From positions 186,001 to 250,000 of the forward strand of contig CAKOGP040001714.1 of assembly GCA_933822405.4 (NCBI GenBank): DNA of 64,000 bases, written 5' to 3'. This document shows, in pieces, positions 10,459 through 22,240 of the stretch; the stretch's first letter is position 1, and the number at the start of each line of letters is the position of its first letter. Origin of the DNA: Cylindrotheca closterium (taxonomy: Eukaryota; Bacillariophyta; Bacillariophyceae; Bacillariales; Bacillariaceae). Position numbers and translations under genes: made by a program. The notes under the pieces were generated by a model. That model did no database searches. It saw only the letters and a list, made by a program, of their open reading frames with translations, and had not been told where the DNA came from.

Positions 10459-12309
10459 CGTTTTGTTATTCTTGGTTTTGTGTTTGTGTTGTTACTTCTG
10501 AATATTGGGATTGTGAGAATAGAGTTGTTGTGACCAAAAAACAGGTGAGCTCTTGGTACCACGGCGAAACTATTGGATGATCTGGCAGTGAGACTTATTG
10601 TTCGATGTGTAAGCAGAACAATACCGGGTGTTTTCGGAACTATCTCGAACCCCGATATTCGGTTTGTTGCATTTGAAAAACCCCGCATGGCGAAACCAAT
10701 TAGGGAGATCACACAACTCTTTCCCCGCGAAACTGTGCGACCAACGGTGTTTCTCATCAGAAGCAGAAATCCACGACCGTTATTCTCGAGAAGAAGCTCC
10801 AAGATCCGCGATTGCGGCTACGAAGGGATCGCAATTGAAGTGCTGTCACACATCACACACGCCTGTAAAACAAAAAGATCCCACCATTAAGCACAACCAA
10901 ATGAATTTCTTTCCTTGCGACCTTCCAGCCTCCATGATCCAAGACAACCCAACTTTCGGTTGATGTTTGGATGATCGCAATTGAAGCAACTATGCTGTGT
11001 ACCCACGTGATGTATGCCCCCACTCGATGATCGTGCATTACGGATGTTTCCATAAAGCTGTTTCTTGGGTTCTGAGGCGTTTTTGGTTCCAGCCGGAAGA
11101 ATCAAGGTGCATCTCTTGGTGAATTCTTCGAAAATGACGCATCTTCCTGATGAATGCCATGAAGACAGAACTGTACTTGATCTGAAACAAAAAAGTGTCA
11201 TTTTCGGGAGGTCAGCAAGTCAAAGAGTCCCGGCAGCTGACGATAAAAGTCACGCAGAGCATAGCGCATACCGCCAAAGAATCTAAGCTTTAACTGTAGT
11301 TGATCTACGCAGGTTACGACGAATATAAGAGGTCACACAAAATGCTTTCCAAAGTTGAACTTTCACATAGGTCGTCAAATAGGTTCCAACCGTTGCGCTT
11401 TTGTTGGATGGCCAGTTATAGCCACACTGGAACCAAAAGTGTCGTTGTGGGGATCTATCTGCCTACTCGCATCATTTGAGGCCACAGCAGTAGTTGAAAC
11501 TGCATCCGCTATAGCTCTGCACTTTCAAGCCATGCGCTAATACCCTAGAGCTGTTTAGTAGACCCGTAGAGCAGCCAGCACACTGAAACCAATAATGTCA
11601 TTGTTTGGGATCTATCTACTCGCATCAGATGATGCCACGGCAGTTGGAATTAGAATTTCTGGTATGGCTCTGCACTTTTGAATCATGCGCTACTACCTTA
11701 CAGTCAGCACGCCGAAAGCCTTTCATCAGGAGCTGCTCAAGGTACATAAAGAAAGCAGCCACACTGGAACAGAAAGTTTCATTGTGGGGATCTATCTACT
11801 CTCATCAGATGATGCCACAGCTGGAACTACAATGACATCACTGGAGTATTCTTTCGCTCTGCACTTTTAAATCATGAGCTACTAGTACCCTAGGTAGAGT
11901 TTGGGCTGCTGAAAATTGCAACATCATTGTAGCCAGGACAGCGCTACCAGTACCGTAATTGAGCATCCTTTTTCCACGTCCAAGTGTCATTGTACATCAC
12001 AACAAGCAGCAAGTTCAAGTGGAAAAGGCTTCTGCCAACGGACTCAAAATCTAGAGAACAACACAACAATTGGTGGTTTCGTTGGCTTTTTTGGTTGTTG
12101 ACACGAATATCTGCCTTCTTGTTTTAGAAGCATAATGTTCCACACCAGACTGAAACTTAACAGTGTGACGAACCGAAAATAGTGATAGTAGTGCAATCTT
12201 CATCTTGCGTCTCTGGTGGTTTGTTCCGTTCACTCCTTTAGCTAGCTGTTGATTTAGCTGCTACTTGAGATTGATTGCCATTCTGCCTCGTAGCTATATT
12301 CATCACAAT
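10459..12309. other. Long gene-free stretch with degenerate tandem repeat
   Basis: About 1.85 kb without a supported gene. Open frames of 60-115 codons overlap each other on both strands and show no domain. The central part is a three-copy degenerate repeat, listed separately. Confidence 0.5.
11420..11890. repeat. Three-copy degenerate tandem repeat, ~160-180 bp
   Basis: Copies start at the landmark AGCCACACTGGAAC or a variant at 11420, 11578 and 11757. Each continues with a GGGGATCTATCT..CTC.CATCA..TGA.GCCACAG block and then GCTCTGCACTTT.AA.CATG.GCTA. Copies differ by scattered substitutions and small indels, so the array is old. Confidence 0.75.
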
Positions 12310-13668
12310 TTAGCCCCCCTCTTCTCGTTGTAGTCGTCTTGCTCGTCGTCGTTTCTGAATCAGTTTCTTGTACATGAGATCGTTGTGTTCCTCCTCGGTG
12401 GGTGGCACTGAAAACCCTTGATAGATCGAATCATCAGTTCCCGTAAACAGTTGAACCTCCAATTGATAGTAGACATATTGTTTCTTGGTTGCAAAAGCTG
12501 TCAGTGAATCCAGCCATTGAATCTCACAGACTCCCTTTTTGGTGCCATTGGTCCACCGCCATCCCCTTCGGCCTTGAATATGGAACAATTCCACTTGAAA
12601 GGGGGGCTCCCGGGTATAGAGTCCATTCAAGCGATTCGGTTTGGAATAGTAGTCGGGCGATCCTTTGGATAGATGGAACGAACAAAGATCCAACCGCAAA
12701 GATGGAAGGATTTGTGCCAGGTCAAAGACTCGTTGGACCGCCATCGGTGCACTGGACACCAACGCCAATTCCTTTCCCAAAAAGATGCCAGATATGTTTC
12801 CTGGAATGTCGTCGGCTCCAATACTTTGTTGGGCTTCTTGTTGCTCCATCATGCTGCCACCATGAATCCAATCAATGTAAATGAGTGACTCAAAGTCTCC
12901 AGGTTGCAAACCATCAAATGATAGTACTAGTCTTCCATGGACACTGGTTCCACGCAAGCCCAAATAGAGCAACTTGGGACATGTAGCCAAATCACGCACA
13001 TGTCCCTCGACCAATGGACAATTCTGCAAATCGCATACCTGCAACTCGTAAAGGATTTGCAAGTCCGATAATCGCCCATGGATTCGGCCACATCCGCTGG
13101 CATTTACTATTTCGAGTTTGGCCAATTTTGCCAAAAGTTTCAAATCCAATTGCACTTTTGAATTGTGTGATATATCCAATTCTAACAAAGAGTCATTCCA
13201 AGTGGAGCATATACTCTCTATCAAGGCAGGTTCATATGTGCTCTCGAGTGATAATAACTCTGGTTCGTGTTGTTGCTGAGGATGATATATGGTCGTCGTT
13301 CTACTAGGCTCCTCACCCGAAATATCCAACGACCTTAATTCCTTGAACCCATGGACAATGAGACGCAAAGAATTTTCTGGTAAGCAGCCATCACCATTCT
13401 CCCAATGCCCAATAATCTTTTGCAAACGAGGAAGCCGTTCGATGAGCGAGCGCAATTGGACTTGATCCACCAACATTTTCGAAGTTGAATCCCTGGAAAT
13501 CGGAAAAGAGCAAACTGGAGTATAGGCGACGGCCCGTTTCCAAGAGTGATTCACCAGGCTTATCCGCACAATCAATTCGTCCCATGCAAGAAAGGATAGG
13601 ATTCTTGGCAACAAGACATCGTCGGGACCAGAACAGTGAAGAATCATCATTGCAGAATTATTATTCAT
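12310..13668 (-). CDS. F-box-like leucine-rich-repeat protein
   Basis: A single 452-codon frame. Residues about 17-48 read as an F-box (LLPRILSFLAWDELI followed by VNHSWKRAVA). The middle, roughly residues 75-270, has irregular LRRs with L..LDISHN, L.IVNASGCG and L.YLGLRGT segments. The C-terminus ends in a very basic run (QKRRRARRLQREEGG). F-box proteins bind SKP1 in SCF ubiquitin ligases while their LRRs select substrates; that role is inferred from the domain order. The LRR units are short and few compared with classic FBXL proteins, and the region from about 290 to 420 is not explained. Confidence 0.7.
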   Translation of the reverse strand: MNNNSAMMILHCSGPDDVLLPRILSFLAWDELIVRISLVNHSWKRAVAYTPVCSFPISRDSTSKMLVDQVQLRSLIERLPRLQKIIGHWENGDGCLPENSLRLIVHGFKELRSLDISGEEPSRTTTIYHPQQQHEPELLSLESTYEPALIESICSTWNDSLLELDISHNSKVQLDLKLLAKLAKLEIVNASGCGRIHGRLSDLQILYELQVCDLQNCPLVEGHVRDLATCPKLLYLGLRGTSVHGRLVLSFDGLQPGDFESLIYIDWIHGGSMMEQQEAQQSIGADDIPGNISGIFLGKELALVSSAPMAVQRVFDLAQILPSLRLDLCSFHLSKGSPDYYSKPNRLNGLYTREPPFQVELFHIQGRRGWRWTNGTKKGVCEIQWLDSLTAFATKKQYVYYQLEVQLFTGTDDSIYQGFSVPPTEEEHNDLMYKKLIQKRRRARRLQREEGG

Positions 13669-14273
13669 ATTGGATGATTTCAGTTCAATGGATGGTCAAT
13701 TTTCAGTCTGGACGGAGTTCAGGATAAGCATGGATGTTGGGCGCTTGCGAATGAAGCTGTTCAGCATTCAATTGCGGGATGAAGATAATCCTTTCATCAT
13801 TGACCTTTTTATATTATGCGCTACAGAACGTTTCAGAATTCAGATGGCTGTCATTTAGGGACTAAACAATGTCTTTGCAACGAAGGTTTTTTCGTTTTGC
13901 AAGCAAGAATAGTTGCAAGCGCGCACGTCAGTGTGGCGAACAGGTCAGTTCAACGCGAAGACCAAGATCCAACGCCAATCGTGTTTGGCCGTTGAAGTTG
14001 AGAGTGAGTCAGTCAGTCAGTCAGCCATCCGCGAAGGAGGTTATCAAGATGAGGTGATGCCACCCATACGGTGATACCGGTCGGTACTGTGATGACAAGG
14101 TTAAAAGTGTTATTTTGTAGGTATGTCATTAAGTTATTATTCTTATGATCGTATTATATTCTTCTATTGGTTCTATTTTGTATCTTTCGATATGGTATTG
14201 TTTTCTTGTAGTAGTATTTTCTTGAGTAGCTTGTGCTCGACTGAGTATATACAGGACATACTGTACAGCAGAT
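13669..14273. other. Intergenic
   Basis: Contains a short GTCA tandem run (GAGTCAGTCAGTCAGTCAG) near 14006-14024 and a TACCGGTCGGTA palindrome near 14075. No gene seen. Confidence 0.45.
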
Positions 14274-14708
14274 TTAGGCAGTACGGGCACCAACAGCGTT
14301 CTTGTTGGCTCTTCCTAGCTTGAGAAGATTCTTGGCAATTCCCTTGGGAAGTCTTTCCAACTTCTCTTGGAAGATTTGCATCTTTTCTCCGAAGTCAGAG
14401 GTGTGAAAGGTTTCGGCACGATCCTTGCGGATTTGATCCACTTGCAAGACAATGTCAGCAACTTCCTCCATGGAGGAACCAGCGTTCATGACCATTTGAG
14501 TGCGTTCTTGGACTGGAATGATCAAGTCTCGACCGTGGCGGCGTTGCTTGGCACGCATAAAGTCGTGAAGTTCCATGTCCGTGGTGCTGGATTGCACTGG
14601 TTCCCAACCAAGAGTGATTGGAACACCGGCGGCACAGGCTGGGTTGTCTCCCAAGATGACAGGGTATTCTTGGATGGTACATGTGGAAAAGGAAACGTGC
14701 TTGGTCAT
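14274..14708 (-). CDS. Small VSFS/EYPxILGDNPAC-motif protein
   Basis: 144 residues from the ATG at 14708, chosen because the motif begins directly after it (MTKHVSFSTCTIQEYPVILGD). The module continues NPAC..GVP..LGWE. After it comes an amphipathic, charge-rich region with a central METELHD-like helix, and the tail (residues LPKGIAKNLLKLGRANKN) is basic. The spacing of VSFS, EYP, ILGDNPAC and LGW matches the protein at 8120-9074. I recall this motif as common in diatom proteomes but know of no assigned function. The frame is open upstream of the chosen ATG, but that extension is AT-rich 5' leader sequence. Confidence 0.7.
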   Translation of the reverse strand: MTKHVSFSTCTIQEYPVILGDNPACAAGVPITLGWEPVQSSTTDMELHDFMRAKQRRHGRDLIIPVQERTQMVMNAGSSMEEVADIVLQVDQIRKDRAETFHTSDFGEKMQIFQEKLERLPKGIAKNLLKLGRANKNAVGARTA

Positions 14709-16303
14709 GTTGTGTTGTATTTTGTATTCTATTCTATAAAAGACTTTGAGATTCAAAGATGGTGGTTTGGTTTTTATGAGCTTCAAATCGTGAAGTTTCG
14801 TTGGGAAATTTTGGAAAGGCGAGTGTCACTCCAAGAGGCTCGCTTCTCTTTTGTTCTTCTCGTCAATCCCGAATGGAAACGTGGTACAACTTCTACTCGG
14901 ACTCTACGTGGCCGTTTCAAATTCCAGCATTGCCGATCCAGTTTGTGGCCAGCGGCGTGGAAGCGCACTGTTAAGTGCCGGAAGGTCACCACTGTCAGGT
15001 GTCGGAAGGTCCCCAAATATACATAAGGAATACCGATTAATGAAAGAGATCTGATCTTGGCTAATATTTTTTCAAATTCGGCGACATCGCGACGCAAATT
15101 CGGTGAAATCGCAAATGTTGCATAAGAACACCAATTCCATGTAGGTTTCTACGACAGATCCCAAAGCAGGATAAGTGACCTCTCCGGTGAGGCGAACGCA
15201 TTTCGCCGTTGCAAATAATAATAGTTTCTGTTCGGAATCACTTTTTGACGCCAAAAAGCCCGCACGAAACTCACGCGCGCATGCCTTCCGTTCGGATTAG
15301 ACTGAGGTTTCTGGTCGCAGGGAGGCATTGTGACTCTCCTTGACATTGGACAATATGGCGCGGGGTTCGTGTTGCTGCCTTGAGAAAATCTTGCGCTCCT
15401 CCCAATAAAGGCGGGGAGAGAGGAAAAGGAAGGTTCAAGTTGAAAGTCGGATTGGATACCACGCACTTTGGTACTATCGGCTATCGGTAGTAACATACCG
15501 GTACCAGTTTACCAGTTACTGGTAACATACCGGGAAATACCGGTATATATAACCTTTATCGTTTCCGCTTGGTTCAAGTCGAAGCATCATTGGAATCAAA
15601 TAACCTTGTTAATTCAAGTCGAATCAATCTGAAATCTTTCATGGATCAAGTGGCATCCGTGAGTGAATTGCTGCAGCTCTATTTTTGAATTTGATTCGTT
15701 CTCCTTGCTTCGTGTCCATATGGCTCCTTGCTGGCTGGCTGGCGGATGATTCTTCCTTATTAGTCAATAGGTTGAAGTAAGGTTGTAGATTACCAGGAGG
15801 CCGCAGATGTTGACTACTGTTGTTTGCATGGTTTGAATCATACAGTATCATATCATATTGGTTGGTTCCCTCATTGACTCGTACGACCATTTGATCGATC
15901 ATCATGGTGGTATACCGGTACAGTAGTAACAAAGTGAGTACCTTCATGATGTTGGCTTCACGAAGGAGGAACCAACCTCATCGGAATCATGCTGGTTTTG
16001 CAGTTGAATGTTGCAACGATTTTAGTTTTTGTGAGATCCTGGATTGCAATTTCGGAAAAATACGATACACCCCAAATTTCCATCCAACGTTGACATCGGC
16101 ACGTTCTTTGCGAAGATACCTGTGATACAAATGAGAACGAAAACGAGGGCGAGTCATCGTTTTTGCATGCCTGGATTTTCGTGGAGATGATTGGATCACT
16201 GCTACACCGGTAGCATGCCAGTGAGGAATTCCGATTTGAACAATAATCAATCTTCTTTAGCTATGTATGTGGTATAGTTTAGTAGGTTCAGGTCCTGCTG
16301 TTA
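14709..16303. other. Intergenic, 1.6 kb, rich in ACCGGTA palindromes
   Basis: Holds a short direct repeat (GTGCCGGAAGGTC / GTGTCGGAAGGTC near 14970-15010) and a dense group of TACCGGTA-type palindromes at about 15496-15550, 15911 and 16204. The 102-codon minus frame at 15639-15947 shows no family and is not called. Confidence 0.45.
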
Positions 16304-18190
16304 TTAGTCTGTGCGGGCCTTCTTTAACGGTCTTCCATTCCCTTGCTGTGCGGCTAATTCCTGTAGACTACTCTCAAATCGATGTTCCAAAGTCATGTGA
16401 TGGTCCGGAGCTAGTCCCAAACATGCTCTCATGACATTGATGATTGCTTGTCGTTGGGCAAACAAGGCATTGACCACAGGGGCACCATTGGGGACCAGAG
16501 GGGCCTTGAGCATGTAACTCAGCAAGGACAAGACGGGATGAAAAGCTTCCCATTCCGAATCTTTATCAGAAGAGTCATCCACCTTTTTCATGCGAATCCG
16601 CTCGCACAATTCTCCCAAAATGACCAAATCGTATATCAAGGGCGTGGCCAAGAGAGAATCTTCGCAAGTGTTGTGCATGACGATAGTATTGGTACCCCCC
16701 ATGAAGATTTCAGAAGTATACTCGTCCATGGCTCGCTTTGAATCACCGACATATGGAACATACTTGATGACCACCACATGATCAGGATGCTCGTCTTCTT
16801 CAAATAGGATTCGGTTGGAGGCCACCATGTCATCGACGACATTGGATTTGGAGATTTCCTTGGATCGGAATTGACTAGGAGCACTCAAATTCTTTCCATC
16901 ATTGTTTCCCAGGTGATTGTACGAGACAATGGACACGGGCTTGATTCCTGCACTGACCAAAAAGTCAACCAAGACAGACTTCATCTTTGTTTGGCCACTT
17001 TTAAAGTCGTCTCCAGCAATAAAGACTTTCTTTTGGCGGGCCAGTTCGACAACTCCAGGAACAAAGGTGTTTTGTGGAGATCCATTGATAAAAGTACATC
17101 CCTCTAGAATACTAGCAACGGCAAAGATGGTCGATGCACTGATTTCTGGCTCGTCACGTTGGATACTGGTCAACAAATCTTCGGCAGTATCATTGACTCC
17201 CTCTTCAATACTGGCGAACCGTTCTGTATTGGCCGTCCATAATAGCATAACTTTATCCAGTCCATTCTTTTTCTTGAATTCTTGAATATCCTTACGGATC
17301 TGTTCCATTTGCTGTTGCTTGGATCCTGTCAAGACATTGTCAGCGCGTTCACTCTGATTGGCAGCGATGAAATCTGGAAAGTACACGGACGGCAGTGGTT
17401 TGATATCCTGCATGTACGGGTATAGCTTTTGTTGTAGATCATAATCCAAAACATTTGATCGTTTCATGGCACCGCCCAAGTGCATTCCGTTGATATCCCA
17501 TCCACCCCAAACGACATTGTTTGGGTGCACCATGGGTAGCATATTTTTCAAAGGAGTGTACACTGAATTCCCCTTGGCATCATTCCCCAACTTGACGGTG
17601 GATGCCATCATGACGCTTCCCCAGTAATTAGATTCTTTCTCTCCCTCCTTGGTATTCCATTTCAATCCCAACTTGTTGGCAATCACACCGGCAACGCACG
17701 TGCTGAACAATTAAGAGAAAGGATGATGTGAGCAAAAACAACACTGACAGATATACGGGTGCATTGCATCCTCCACAAGGCGTACCATCCATTGTTTCCG
17801 CCAAGTCCAATCAACATGACACCGACCTGAAGGATTTCGTGAGGAAATGCATATATTTTTATGTCACTCGACGAAAAATGACAGTGCATCATAAATTTAC
17901 CTTTGGAACCTTTCGCTCTGTTTTGAATTGCATTTTTGTGGACACTGGTTTGACAACGTTGCCTTCAACAATTGTCGTTTCATATCTGAAACAATAGTGC
18001 AATATAGTGTGAGATTAGATGAGTCGTCTGAAAATTGTTCTGGATACGCTTTGGCATTGCATCATCATTCTTGGCGGGTCTTCTTTTATGACAGCACGTA
18101 CGTGTAATCTGAAACAATGGCATCCTCTGTATATTTGCACTTGTCAGACTGAACTGTAAAGGCTCCATCCAAATTATTGCAGCTGCTCAT
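16304..18190 (-). CDS. INO1: Myo-inositol-1-phosphate synthase
   Basis: Converts D-glucose 6-phosphate to 1D-myo-inositol 3-phosphate using NAD+, the first step of inositol and phosphoinositide synthesis, normally in the cytosol. Four exons (18102-18190, 17901-17985, 17786-17826, 16304-17702) give 537 residues, close to the usual eukaryotic length of about 510-530. The NAD-binding Gly-rich motif ([13 protein letters not shown]) is carried by the tiny third exon. The conserved core [18 protein letters not shown] and then [16 protein letters not shown] is intact, as are NTERF and [10 protein letters not shown]. All key motifs are present, so the gene should be functional. The C-terminal tail ends in a basic run (PLKKARTD) that could act as a weak nuclear signal. 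Confidence 0.95.
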
Positions 18191-18476
18191 ATTGATGAAA
18201 GTGAGTGTTGAAGGATTTCAGGTCTATGTACAATGTTTGCTGTTATGGAAGCTTGGCGGGTGCAGTTCAAAATTAATTTCACAGCTCTGATGACGACCGT
18301 CGAAATTAATGAGAATCAGGATCCACCGGTTGATGGACGTACGATGGGGGGTTTCTTTGATCTTTGCAATAAGATTTCAGTTGTCATTTATTTGGCCCAC
18401 AGTGAATGTTCGATTATATTACTGGTCAAGATGCGCATACCTATATATGCTGCCTATATCATTGATTTTCTAGCAA

Positions 18477-20405
18477 TTATTCTTCTGCGTTAGCCTCTAC
18501 CCCTGCAACAATGGTATTTCTACCAGTGGCTTCCACCAGACTTAATTCATACAGCATTCGTTCTTGCTTTTCAACCGTTCTTCGAAGAGGATCAACCTTT
18601 TTGCCAATATTCCCGGGGATCCTTCCCATCGATTCCATGGCATATAGAACCGACATGTTAGTTTCCAAACAATTCTTGACGTTGTCCTTGTCACGAATGG
18701 TTGCCTTCTTGACAGCAAATCTACCAATCTCTCCCGTCAAATCACACAATCCACCTAGATACTCTTGGGGTTCGAGACGGATCTTGGAGAAATCATCAGG
18801 CACTAGGACCACCTTGGCTGGGACTGTTGTTTGGATCATTGATGTATCCTCACCATCGCCACCATTGTCCTTTCCCACCAACCATACTTGGTACAATTTG
18901 GCTTCGGCATACTCTTCCAAAACATTGGAGTAGGATCCGTGACGCAAGTTGGGTTCCAATTTGACAATGGGTTCCAATTCTTCCAAGATGCATTGTTCGC
19001 ACTGCTGTAGCAATTGAGCAGCTCCATCAAAATCATCCCGATGAAGCGCATAGATGGCCTGTTTCGCAGCCTTTTGTCCATCCCGGCACTTCTTTATGAG
19101 CTTTTCCCGCAACTCATCCTTCTCCACCATGCGCAAACGGAGCGCTTCCAAGGCTTCCACATTCATAAAGGGAGAAGGTTTCAATGCTGGAGCGCTACTG
19201 CTTTTCTCCGATTTGGATCGTTTGGAGGGAGGTGGTTCGGTGGAAGCTCCTCCTCCTTCTTGTTGTTGCTGTTGTTGTTGTGCCTCCATGGCTTCTTGAC
19301 ATCCAGTGACACTAAGTTCGTAGAGGACTGTCTCGCATGTCTTGAGAGTGTACTTGACTCCGTCTGCACAGAGCGCAAGAGAGAGAGAGAAACAGAGAGA
19401 GTGAGACTGAGACTGTAAAAAGAAGTGAGACGACGGACATTTCTAGACTTTTGACTCTATCTTCTCCTTTTTGCCCGCCGCCAATTTTCTATAAATATAC
19501 GTACCATATTTGCGTCGTAGAGGTCCATTGCGAAAGTCATATTGGAGCAAATGATCCAACAAGGTTGCCACCATATCTCTTGCAATCAAGACCGAATGTG
19601 CATCCCGATGGGTCCCCCTTCCAATGACGTATCGTTTCAAATCAAAATTGACAAAACTCAAAATTCCACCCAAATATTCCTCGTCCGTATATTCAGTGTT
19701 GGGAGGAGGAGGTGAAAGAAGAGTTCCAGTTTCAATGAAATGTTCATAGGCCTGATGACGCAAATAATCGGCCAGGCTGTTGTTGAGATTTCCCATGCGA
19801 ACGACGCTACCACTACTCGTCGTAGTATCTTTGTCGCTGTCGGAAGCAGAAGCAGAAGCAGAAGAAAAGTTCAAGGCTTGTTGCACCAAGGCTTGTAAGG
19901 AGTCTTGCAATTCCTTCTTTTTGTTCGCAGTTTGATGTTGTTCCAAGGACGCCCGACATTTCAACAAGGCTGCTTTGATTTGATTTCCCAAATCATAGGC
20001 CTGTTGACGTTGGTCGTTGGATTCGGACAAGACTTGTTCGAGACCGGAAAGATCCAAAAACAATTCGGTATCCTTGGAAAGGTAGGCAAAGGGTGCGGAC
20101 GGAATTTTGGAACTTGTGGTGGAATCTTCAGTCATCGTACTGAAGAATCTAGTTTCTCGTTGAAACGTGGATTGAAAAGAGCGAGTAGAAGAGCCGTAAG
20201 AATGGTGTCTGTGATGTCGTGCTGATGTTCCAAGAAAAATAGGAGGAAGACAGTAGGCAGATGCACAACTGTTGGATGTGGAAGTAGAATAGACTTGTAA
20301 GAGCGCCAAAGCTGGAAAGGTGGTGCGTTTGTGACTGTGAATAATGCCTCTTCGTTTTGCAGCAATCCTTTGTATGGTTGAGAATGAACGAAGCGTTTCG
20401 TTCAT
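18477..20405 (-). CDS. Protein with two translin-type domains in tandem
   Basis: Two exons (19505-20405, 18477-19363) join as TAT G|AC GGA to give 595 residues, restoring the RRKYDGVKYTLKTCE signature of translin across the junction. Domain 1 (about residues 100-325) has EYLGGILSFVNFDLKRY, LRRKYDG and YELSVTG. A Gln-rich linker with a basic patch follows. Domain 2 (about 350-580) has the translin/TRAX start (MVEKDELREKLIKKC), AKQAIYALHR, EYLGGLCDLTGEIGRFAVKKA and MLYELSLVEATGRN. Translin and TRAX are normally separate subunits of an octameric RNA-binding nuclease (C3PO); domain 2's LCDLTGE segment is closer to TRAX. The Ser/Arg-rich N-terminus could be a mitochondrial presequence; an in-frame ATG at 20138 would remove it. 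Without the intron the two halves would look like separate genes. Confidence 0.8.
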
Positions 20406-20766
20406 TCCGTTGATCAAAATATAGAGTTTGAGAATGGGTGGTGTCGGGTTTGGATCTTCGTTGAGTGGTCGGCTGAGTCGATTGGCGGGGCTAAAGTTCT
20501 TCACATCGCATCCGCATTGGATAGCAATCTCATCGCCGGTCGACCCGTTTGAATTTCCCGCCCAATTTTTTTCGAAGCTGAAAATGAGAGAGAATTTTAG
20601 AAAATGACGAAGCTGCGCCAATGAAAATGGACGAATGAATGGTGAGCTCAGATACTTTCTGTACCACTCGAACTTTCACTCTAAACGTCATTTTCAGCAG
20701 CAGATGATATATTATAATAATTGATTTAATATATAAAGCCTTCCAAACAACACACTACTGTACACT
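20406..20766. other. Divergent promoter region
   Basis: 361 bases between the translin-type gene (minus) and the Asn/Asp-rich gene (plus), likely holding both promoters. An AT-rich stretch lies at 20710-20735. No other signal recognised. Confidence 0.4.
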
Positions 20767-22176
20767 ATGCATGGAAATAACCAGCAGGAAAGCGTACAAG
20801 ATGGTTCTACAAACAGCCGCTCAAGACAACAACCTATTCATGTGATGACATCACCATCACCTCCATTACCATTGGCAACGAGACAATCTCTTCATTCCAA
20901 ACAATTAATGACCAAACTCGAAGAGCTTCAAGAACGTTTGAAGGCTTCGAGAGAATTAAGGACGAAATCGTTACCAGCAGCAGCAGCAGCATCATCACGG
21001 CACATTCGAACGTCTTCGGCTTCCACCATATCCACTGCGGTTTCCTGTCCTTCACCGTTGTCCTTCTTCGAATCATCATCATCAAGATCTGCATTTTCTT
21101 CATTATCATCACTGCCATTGGAGATTCAGCAGCAAGGACAGCAGCAACAACGACAACAACAACAACAGCCCAAGCCATCATCAGCACCACAGAACGAAAT
21201 GGTACTAATAAATGATGATGACGATGATGATCTGATTTCCTTGGGATCCGCCATTGATCTACCATTGGGCAATAATAATGATAATAATAATAATGTGGAG
21301 ACTTCTGGTGGTGACAGCAATTATACAAGCAACGAGAACAATGATGAGACACCCCAACAAGAACGTATTTCCAAACTCAAACAAGAAGCACTGGATTATC
21401 TTAAAAACATTACCATTGTGGAAGCCAGTGATGATGAGGCCAGTTTGATCACCAACAATACCGCAGACAATAATAAGGAACATGATGATGATGATGCCAA
21501 TGGTGATTTCACACGAATGATTGCTTCCGATGATAATGATAGCGAGGCTGATCCCGATGAAATCAATGATCCGGATGAGATCATGTCTTTGGTCGAGGAT
21601 GAGACGAATGATTCGACCAATGAAAAAGGTCATAGTAACGACAACAAAAACAAGGAAGCCGACATCAACAACACCATCAAGGAAACGGACAGCAATGACA
21701 ATGTCACTACGACCAACAAGGAAGATAGAAACAACATTGTTCAATCGCTACAAAGCCAATGGGAAGAGTTGCCTGAGCTTTGTTCCATTTTGACACCATT
21801 TGGTGGTGGTGACGACGACATGGCGACCAACAACAGCTCCAACAACATTAAGCAAGACAATTTGAAACTAAGTGCCATTGAAGAAGGCATGCCTCACAAA
21901 TCCGTTTCCTTTGCGGCGGACGAGTCGAATACGGTTCATTTCATTGAACGACGAAAACTGAACCCTGTCCAGCGTCTCTACCGTACTACTATCACGATGA
22001 TGAAGCCAGCAACATCAACAACAGCATCTCACGACGACTACAACCAAGAAGAACAAGATTTGTTAGCATCGTTCAAGGAGGTCACGAGAAACTGTCTCTT
22101 GCTGACGCTTGCCAGTCTATTTTTAGGTGGTGGGGCAGCCGCAATCATTATTGCCATTCGTGCTATTCCGAAATGA
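20767..22176 (+). CDS. Asn/Asp-rich protein with C-terminal membrane anchor
   Basis: A single 469-codon frame. Most of it is low complexity: Ser-rich, then Gln-rich near residues 118-140, then long Asp/Asn/Glu-rich stretches from 150 to 345. Around residue 380 there is a conserved-looking VSFAADESNTVHFIERRKL segment followed by NPVQRLYR. The last 30 residues hold one hydrophobic helix (CLLLTLASLFLGGGAAAII) and end AIRAIPK, so it may be a tail-anchored membrane protein with a cytosolic disordered domain. No family is recognised. Codon use and an ATG in a fair context support it as a gene. Confidence 0.65.
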   Translation: MHGNNQQESVQDGSTNSRSRQQPIHVMTSPSPPLPLATRQSLHSKQLMTKLEELQERLKASRELRTKSLPAAAAASSRHIRTSSASTISTAVSCPSPLSFFESSSSRSAFSSLSSLPLEIQQQGQQQQRQQQQQPKPSSAPQNEMVLINDDDDDDLISLGSAIDLPLGNNNDNNNNVETSGGDSNYTSNENNDETPQQERISKLKQEALDYLKNITIVEASDDEASLITNNTADNNKEHDDDDANGDFTRMIASDDNDSEADPDEINDPDEIMSLVEDETNDSTNEKGHSNDNKNKEADINNTIKETDSNDNVTTTNKEDRNNIVQSLQSQWEELPELCSILTPFGGGDDDMATNNSSNNIKQDNLKLSAIEEGMPHKSVSFAADESNTVHFIERRKLNPVQRLYRTTITMMKPATSTTASHDDYNQEEQDLLASFKEVTRNCLLLTLASLFLGGGAAAIIIAIRAIPK

Positions 22177-22240
22177 GAGAGAAATGGCATTAGCATACTG
22201 TACAGTAGTGTGGACTACATGCTATCAAGTATTATTACTA

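Noticed and set aside
10573..11286. Several overlapping 60-115 codon frames on both strands
   Set aside because: They overlap each other and none shows conserved composition or a splice partner.
14783..15496. Overlapping minus-strand frames of 60-115 codons
   Set aside because: Arg/Ser-rich chance readings in a palindrome-rich gap; no family or intron support.
15639..15947. 102-codon minus-strand frame
   Set aside because: No recognisable family and no splice sites that extend it into a larger gene.
18477..19289. Separate 270-residue translin-type gene
   Set aside because: A strong splice pair (19505/19363) links it to the upstream translin-type frame and restores a conserved signature.
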